From Cohnella caldifontis (GTDB taxonomy: Bacteria > Bacillota > Bacilli > Paenibacillales > Paenibacillaceae), in contig NZ_JAQZSJ010000024.1 in the NCBI RefSeq assembly GCF_029360585.1, positions 1 to 64,000 on the forward strand: 64,000 bases of DNA, read 5' to 3'. Below the pieces are notes generated by a model, which worked only from the letters and a program-made list of their open reading frames with translations, was not told where the DNA came from and ran no database searches. The position numbers and the translations under genes are program-made. Numbering within the stretch: the first letter of the stretch is position 1; each line of letters opens with the position of its first letter. Below are positions 60,374 to 64,000 of the stretch, one piece after another.

Positions 60374-60979
60374 ATGAAGGAAACGCTGAACCTGAAACAC
60401 AAACTCGGCCAGGGCATTACGCCGGGAGCGTTCATGGAGGGCATGGAAACCCGGGTCATGGTGAACAGCAAAATTCCGAATACCCGGGAATTGTTCCATG
60501 CCAAATACGAAAAATTCGGTTGGGCAAACAAAGAGGATGAGTTTTTCTTCTTGACGTATAAGCTCCGGGTCAATCTGCAATGCCTGATCCTCTGCACGGA
60601 CTGGTGCCCGGACGTCATGTGGAACGTCCCCGTGCTGTTCCGCGTGATGGAGACCGCCGGCATCCCGACGGAGGTGCTGCCGATGGAGTCCCACTTGGAG
60701 ACGATGGATTTGTTTTTGACGGACGGGGGGCGTGCTCAGCCGATCGCGGTGTTCCTGAACCCGAACGGCGACGTGCTGGGACGTTGGGGCGCTCGACCTG
60801 CTTATATTCAAACGGTCATGGACCGATTCAAGGCGCAATATCCGGATCGGCAGCATCCGGATTACCAGCAGGAGATCAATCGCGTCTACGGAGAAATCGG
60901 CGATCTCTATCATGACGGAGACAAGTATCGGGACGTAATGATTCAAGAACTCAAAACGCTTTTCGAAACTTTCGCGTAG
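60374..60979 (+). CDS. Thioredoxin-like family protein
   Basis: 201 residues. A thioredoxin-fold core with the LILCTDWCPDVMWN motif (CxxxC rather than CxxC) near residues 73-78, then GGRAQPIAVFLNPNGDVLGRWG, a cis-proline-like element. It is cytoplasmic. The spaced cysteines resemble thioredoxin-like proteins of uncertain redox role. ATG 60374 fits; a GTG three codons earlier with AAGGA upstream is an alternative. The EamA transporter gene starts 15 bases downstream, probably cotranscribed. Confidence 0.78.
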   Translation: MKETLNLKHKLGQGITPGAFMEGMETRVMVNSKIPNTRELFHAKYEKFGWANKEDEFFFLTYKLRVNLQCLILCTDWCPDVMWNVPVLFRVMETAGIPTEVLPMESHLETMDLFLTDGGRAQPIAVFLNPNGDVLGRWGARPAYIQTVMDRFKAQYPDRQHPDYQQEINRVYGEIGDLYHDGDKYRDVMIQELKTLFETFA

Positions 60980-60994
60980 AAAGCGGGGATCGCC

Positions 60995-61897
60995 ATGGCG
61001 CGTTCGGTGTTTCCAGCCTTGCTGCTGCTGAGCCTAATTTGGGGCGGCTCTTATTCGTTCATCAAAATTTTGTTGGAGGATTTCGGGCCTTGGACGGTCG
61101 TGTTTTTGCGGACGTTCTTGGGCACGGCCGTCGTCGCGATCGGGATGCTGGCGATGCGGGAGAAATTTCCGATTCGGAACATCCCGTGGCTTTCGGTGAT
61201 GGGGATGGCTCTGGTGAATACCTGTCTCCCCTGGGCACTGATCGGCTTCAGCGAAACTCGGCTGTCGAGCTCGATGGCGTCCGTCCTCAACGCGACGACT
61301 CCGCTCTGGTCGCTGGCCGCCGGCGTTTTGATTTTCGGCGCTTCCGCTTATCGCAAGCAATGGATCGGAATGGGCGCGGCCATGGTCGGACTGCTCGTCT
61401 TGGTGGGCTTGAACCGGGAGTCGGTCATCTCCGTGGACGTCGTTGGGTTTGCCGGCATGATGGCGGCCTCGCTCTTTTACGGGATCGGGGCGCAATGGTC
61501 CAAACGCCTGCTTTCCGTTTTGTCCACCACGCAAGCCACGTTTTGCACGTTGTTCTTTTCCATGATCGGCAGCGGCGTGATGGCTTTCTCCACGGAGCAC
61601 GTTCCGTTCGAGCGTCTGGTCGTTCCGCAGAACATGGTTGTCATGGCTGGTCTCGGCCTCATCGGTTCCGGAATCGCCTACCTCTTGTTTTACCGGATCG
61701 TCCAGAAGGGCGGACCCGTCTACGCGACCATGGTGACGTACCTGCTGCCTGCCTGCTCGCTCGTATGGGGAGCGACGCTTATGCACGAGACGATTCCGAT
61801 TCGCACGGTAGCCGGACTTGCGTTAATTCTGGCAGGCGTCTATTGGGCGAACCGTACCCATCGCCCCCGTTCTCTCAAACCGGCAGTGGAGGGTTGA
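60995..61897 (+). CDS. EamA/DMT-family transporter
   Basis: 300 residues with ten membrane segments in two EamA repeats (LLSLIWGGSYSFIKILLEDFGP at the start; second repeat from ~148). Substrate unknown; many family members export amino acids or cofactors. GCGGGGATC precedes ATG 60995. Its end overlaps the end of the convergent MocR gene by 23 bases. MocR regulators often control EamA genes, but here the arrangement is convergent. Confidence 0.85.
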   Translation: MARSVFPALLLLSLIWGGSYSFIKILLEDFGPWTVVFLRTFLGTAVVAIGMLAMREKFPIRNIPWLSVMGMALVNTCLPWALIGFSETRLSSSMASVLNATTPLWSLAAGVLIFGASAYRKQWIGMGAAMVGLLVLVGLNRESVISVDVVGFAGMMAASLFYGIGAQWSKRLLSVLSTTQATFCTLFFSMIGSGVMAFSTEHVPFERLVVPQNMVVMAGLGLIGSGIAYLLFYRIVQKGGPVYATMVTYLLPACSLVWGATLMHETIPIRTVAGLALILAGVYWANRTHRPRSLKPAVEG

Positions 61898-63338
61898 ACC
61901 AGGCTTGTTCCAGCAAGCGGATTCCCTTTTCCATGTCCTTTAGCTTCAAACCCGCGAATCCCAGGTACAGTCTCGGCTCATCGCTTAACCGCCGTTCTTC
62001 GTCCATCCACATTTTCCGCAAATCGTAGACGCGCACGCCTGCCTGAGCTGCCAGACCGATCAGCTCGTCGGACGATCTCGATTCTTGTAGGGTCAACTGA
62101 AGGTGCAGGCCCGCGTTTTGCCCGGTGATCTCGACTCGCGGGCCTAACCGTTCGTGGATCAACCCGATCAGATGTGCGTGCTTCTTGCGATAAATCCCGC
62201 GGATTTTGCGGATATGCCGATACCAGTGTCCTTCCGCCATGAAACGCTGCATCGCCCACTGTTCCGCCCGTGCGGGAGGACATGCCGCCTCGTGGGGCAT
62301 ACGGGCCAGCTGTTCCGCGAGCTCCATCGGGAGAACCATGTAGTTCATGCGCAACGCCGGCGTAAAAGCTTTCGAGAACGTGCCGATATAGACGACTCTC
62401 CCCTGTTCGTCCAAGCCTTGCAAGGAAGGAATCGGTTTCCCCACATAGCGGAACTCCCCGTCGTAATCGTCTTCGATGACGTACGCCCCGTTGCGGTCCG
62501 CCCATTCCAGCAGCCGTTTCCGCTCCGGATAGGGCAGGATGAAGCCCGTCGGAAACTGGTGGGACGGCGTGACGTACACGGCCTGGGCACGGCTCTCTTC
62601 CAAAACATCCAACGCGAGACCTTTGTCCCCAAGCGGGATCGGCACGATATCGCGGCCGTTTAATTGGAGCTGATTCCGAACCAGGTGGTAGCCCGGCTCT
62701 TCCATGGCCACCAGTCGCACATCCTTCAGCAGATGGGTAAGCAGATCGATGCTGTGCGCCATCCCCGTCCCGACGGCGATTTGTTCCGGCGTACACCTTA
62801 CCCCTCTAGAGCTGCGCAAATAATCGGCCAATTCCGCGCGCAGCCCGTATTCGCCCATCGGGTCTCCGTAATTCCCGATTTCATTGGCGTGAGCTTCGAA
62901 GGCTTCCCTAAGCATTTTCGACCAGATGCGAAGTGGAAAGGCTTCGGCATCGAGTCTGGCGGGATCGAAGTCGATGACCGCCTGTTTGCCGGATGAGGCA
63001 TGCAATGTGTGCGCGGGAGAAATGCCAACAGTTGATTCGGGGGTTCGGGGAACGCCGGTCATCTCGGGGGTCGGGGCGGGATACGGATTCGATACGTAAA
63101 GGCCCGATCGCGGCCGGCTGACTACGTAACCTTCCGCGATCAACATCTGGTAGGCCGTTTCGATCGGCGTTTTGCTGGTGTTGAGTTGATCCTGCAGCGC
63201 TCTGACGGACGGCAGCCGCGCCCCGTCCGCGATTTCCCCGCTGCGGATCCGATCGCGGATCTGCTCGTAAAGCCGTTGGTAAACCGGTTGTCCGTCCGAT
63301 TCCGGCAGCATGATGTCGAACGTGGCGGCTCCCTCCAT
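61875..63338 (-). CDS. MocR/PdxR-type regulator (GntR helix-turn-helix fused to aminotransferase fold)
   Basis: 487 residues. An N-terminal GntR winged helix (~15-80: PVYQRLYEQIRDRIRSGEIADGARLPS is the family entry) and a class I aminotransferase-like domain (~125-480) with the PLP lysine in FSKAF. A PLP aldimine as effector is known for PdxR. The target could be pyridoxal synthesis or the neighbouring EamA gene; no pdxST genes are visible. ATG 63338 has only a weak site. It is codirectional with, and 18 bases after, the GNAT gene. Confidence 0.88.
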   Translation of the reverse strand: MEGAATFDIMLPESDGQPVYQRLYEQIRDRIRSGEIADGARLPSVRALQDQLNTSKTPIETAYQMLIAEGYVVSRPRSGLYVSNPYPAPTPEMTGVPRTPESTVGISPAHTLHASSGKQAVIDFDPARLDAEAFPLRIWSKMLREAFEAHANEIGNYGDPMGEYGLRAELADYLRSSRGVRCTPEQIAVGTGMAHSIDLLTHLLKDVRLVAMEEPGYHLVRNQLQLNGRDIVPIPLGDKGLALDVLEESRAQAVYVTPSHQFPTGFILPYPERKRLLEWADRNGAYVIEDDYDGEFRYVGKPIPSLQGLDEQGRVVYIGTFSKAFTPALRMNYMVLPMELAEQLARMPHEAACPPARAEQWAMQRFMAEGHWYRHIRKIRGIYRKKHAHLIGLIHERLGPRVEITGQNAGLHLQLTLQESRSSDELIGLAAQAGVRVYDLRKMWMDEERRLSDEPRLYLGFAGLKLKDMEKGIRLLEQAWFNPPLPV

Positions 63339-63356
63339 TCTCGTGCGTAGTAGCGA

Positions 63357-63935
63357 TCAGTACCCTTTTGAATTCGCCCAAGGAAGTACTTTCCATTCAT
63401 CCTTCAACAATCCGAATACGACATGATCATAATAATGTCCGTGATTCAAATCCACTTGCCTCAAAATACCTTCTTGTTTAAATCCCAGCCGGATCGGAAT
63501 CGCCTTGCTCTTCTCGTTGTCCGTTCTCGCTCTGATTTCGATTCGATTCAATCCTAACTCCGCAAATCCATAGTTCAGCAAAGCTTGGCAACAGGCCGTC
63601 ATAATCCCCCGCCCCTGGTATTCAGCGCTGATCCAATAACCGATCGAGGTCATTTTGGTGGTCCAATTGATTTCATGGAAGCTGATGTTGCCAATGAATT
63701 GATCGGCATGGAAAATGCCTGCTGAAAATCCGTTGTTCTTCGCGAAGCGTTGGAGTTCGGATTCGATGAATGCCCTTGAATCTTCGGGAGTTTTCGAGTT
63801 CGTCACCCAAGGAAACCACTTCGAAAGGTACTCCCGATTGCTTTCAATCACACAACACAAGTCATCTGCATGCCTGCATTCCAGCAATCGGAGATCTACC
63901 TGATCATTGATCACGTGATTAAAAATGTCGTTCAC
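63357..63935 (-). CDS. RimJ/RimL-family GNAT acetyltransferase
   Basis: About 192 residues. GNAT fold of the ribosomal-protein-serine acetyltransferase type: LRLLECRHADDL at the start, SNREYLSKWFPWV, then the acetyl-CoA loop YQGRGIMTACCQALL and a C-terminal NEKSKAIPIRLGF block. The substrate is probably a protein N terminus or small amine; unknown. Starts are ambiguous: GTG 63935 sits directly against AGGAGG with no spacing, and a GTG seven codons later is 17 bases away. It is codirectional with the MocR gene. Codon use is more AT-rich than its neighbours. Confidence 0.8.
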   Translation of the reverse strand: MNDIFNHVINDQVDLRLLECRHADDLCCVIESNREYLSKWFPWVTNSKTPEDSRAFIESELQRFAKNNGFSAGIFHADQFIGNISFHEINWTTKMTSIGYWISAEYQGRGIMTACCQALLNYGFAELGLNRIEIRARTDNEKSKAIPIRLGFKQEGILRQVDLNHGHYYDHVVFGLLKDEWKVLPWANSKGY

Positions 63936-64000
63936 CCTCCTCGCGGATTCGGGTTGCTTACAATTCTAGTTTAAGTCTGATCATGTCCCTGCATCGAATT

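Noticed and set aside
1-64000. tRNA, rRNA, CRISPR arrays, IS elements, prophage genes, riboswitches of known class
   Set aside because: I looked for conserved cores, direct repeats with spacers, transposase motifs and terminal inverted repeats and saw none I could support; a covariance-model search would be decisive for small RNAs.

Overview
The window is about 64 kb of GC-rich chromosome from a spore-forming, Gram-positive bacterium, most likely a member of the Paenibacillaceae (Paenibacillus/Cohnella type). The evidence is strong AGGAGG-type ribosome binding sites with frequent GTG and TTG starts, YesM/YesN-style two-component systems beside lipoprotein-dependent sugar ABC transporters, a secreted protein with three S-layer homology domains, a copper-amine-oxidase-N-like domain protein, a YjcZ-type spore peptide and a CcdC homologue. 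I see no rRNA, tRNA, CRISPR array, IS element or prophage. The genes read as resident chromosome with accessory islands. The first ~340 bases are much more AT-rich and hold the start of a DUF4375/DMP19-like gene.

Layout. 0.6-4.3 kb: operon xpaC-like / VWA plus substrate-binding fusion / telA(yaaN)-like. 4.5-7.8 kb: response regulator, histidine kinase, BcrA-like ATPase and ABC-2 permease, a peptide-antibiotic type detoxification module. 8-10.8 kb: metallo-beta-lactamase-fold hydrolase, small lipoprotein, and a secreted papain/C39-like protein whose signal peptide is cut off by a one-base frameshift. 11-14.1 kb: TetR plus MMPL exporter with tandem palindromic operators. 14.2-17.4 kb: aldo/keto reductase, a TetR-SRPBCC pair, a ParB-like orphan and a small LSm-like membrane protein. 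17.5-27.3 kb: a seven-gene dextran or isomaltooligosaccharide locus (binding protein, two permeases, GH66 enzyme, YesM/YesN pair, second binding protein).

27.5-38.8 kb: a 1346-residue mosaic surface protein, a DMT exporter, three small hypothetical genes, and an operon of a 7TMR-DISM kinase, an OmpR regulator and an RCC1-like secreted protein. 38.9-42.3 kb: a second TetR-SRPBCC pair and an ABC-F ATPase with a leader peptide and terminator (an attenuator). The terminator of the ABC-F gene is superimposed on the TetR promoter. 42.4-48.6 kb: ccdC, a GNAT remnant, the pentose-phosphate operon zwf-tkt-fsa and a divergent LysR gene. 48.8-51 kb: a YjcZ-like spore peptide with a possible sigma-K promoter, and an orphan fused TOMM cyclodehydratase (YcaO). 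51.2-60.3 kb: uxaC with a palindromic operator, then a YtcQ/YteP/YtcP-type oligosaccharide transporter with tandem binding proteins and a divergent membrane-bound AraC regulator. 60.4-64 kb: thioredoxin-like protein, EamA exporter, MocR regulator and a GNAT acetyltransferase.

Sugar import (GH66 locus, uronate locus) feeds central carbon flow through the zwf-tkt-fsa operon. Most of the rest is envelope or antibiotic stress response, much of it under local regulators whose operators can be read from the sequence.
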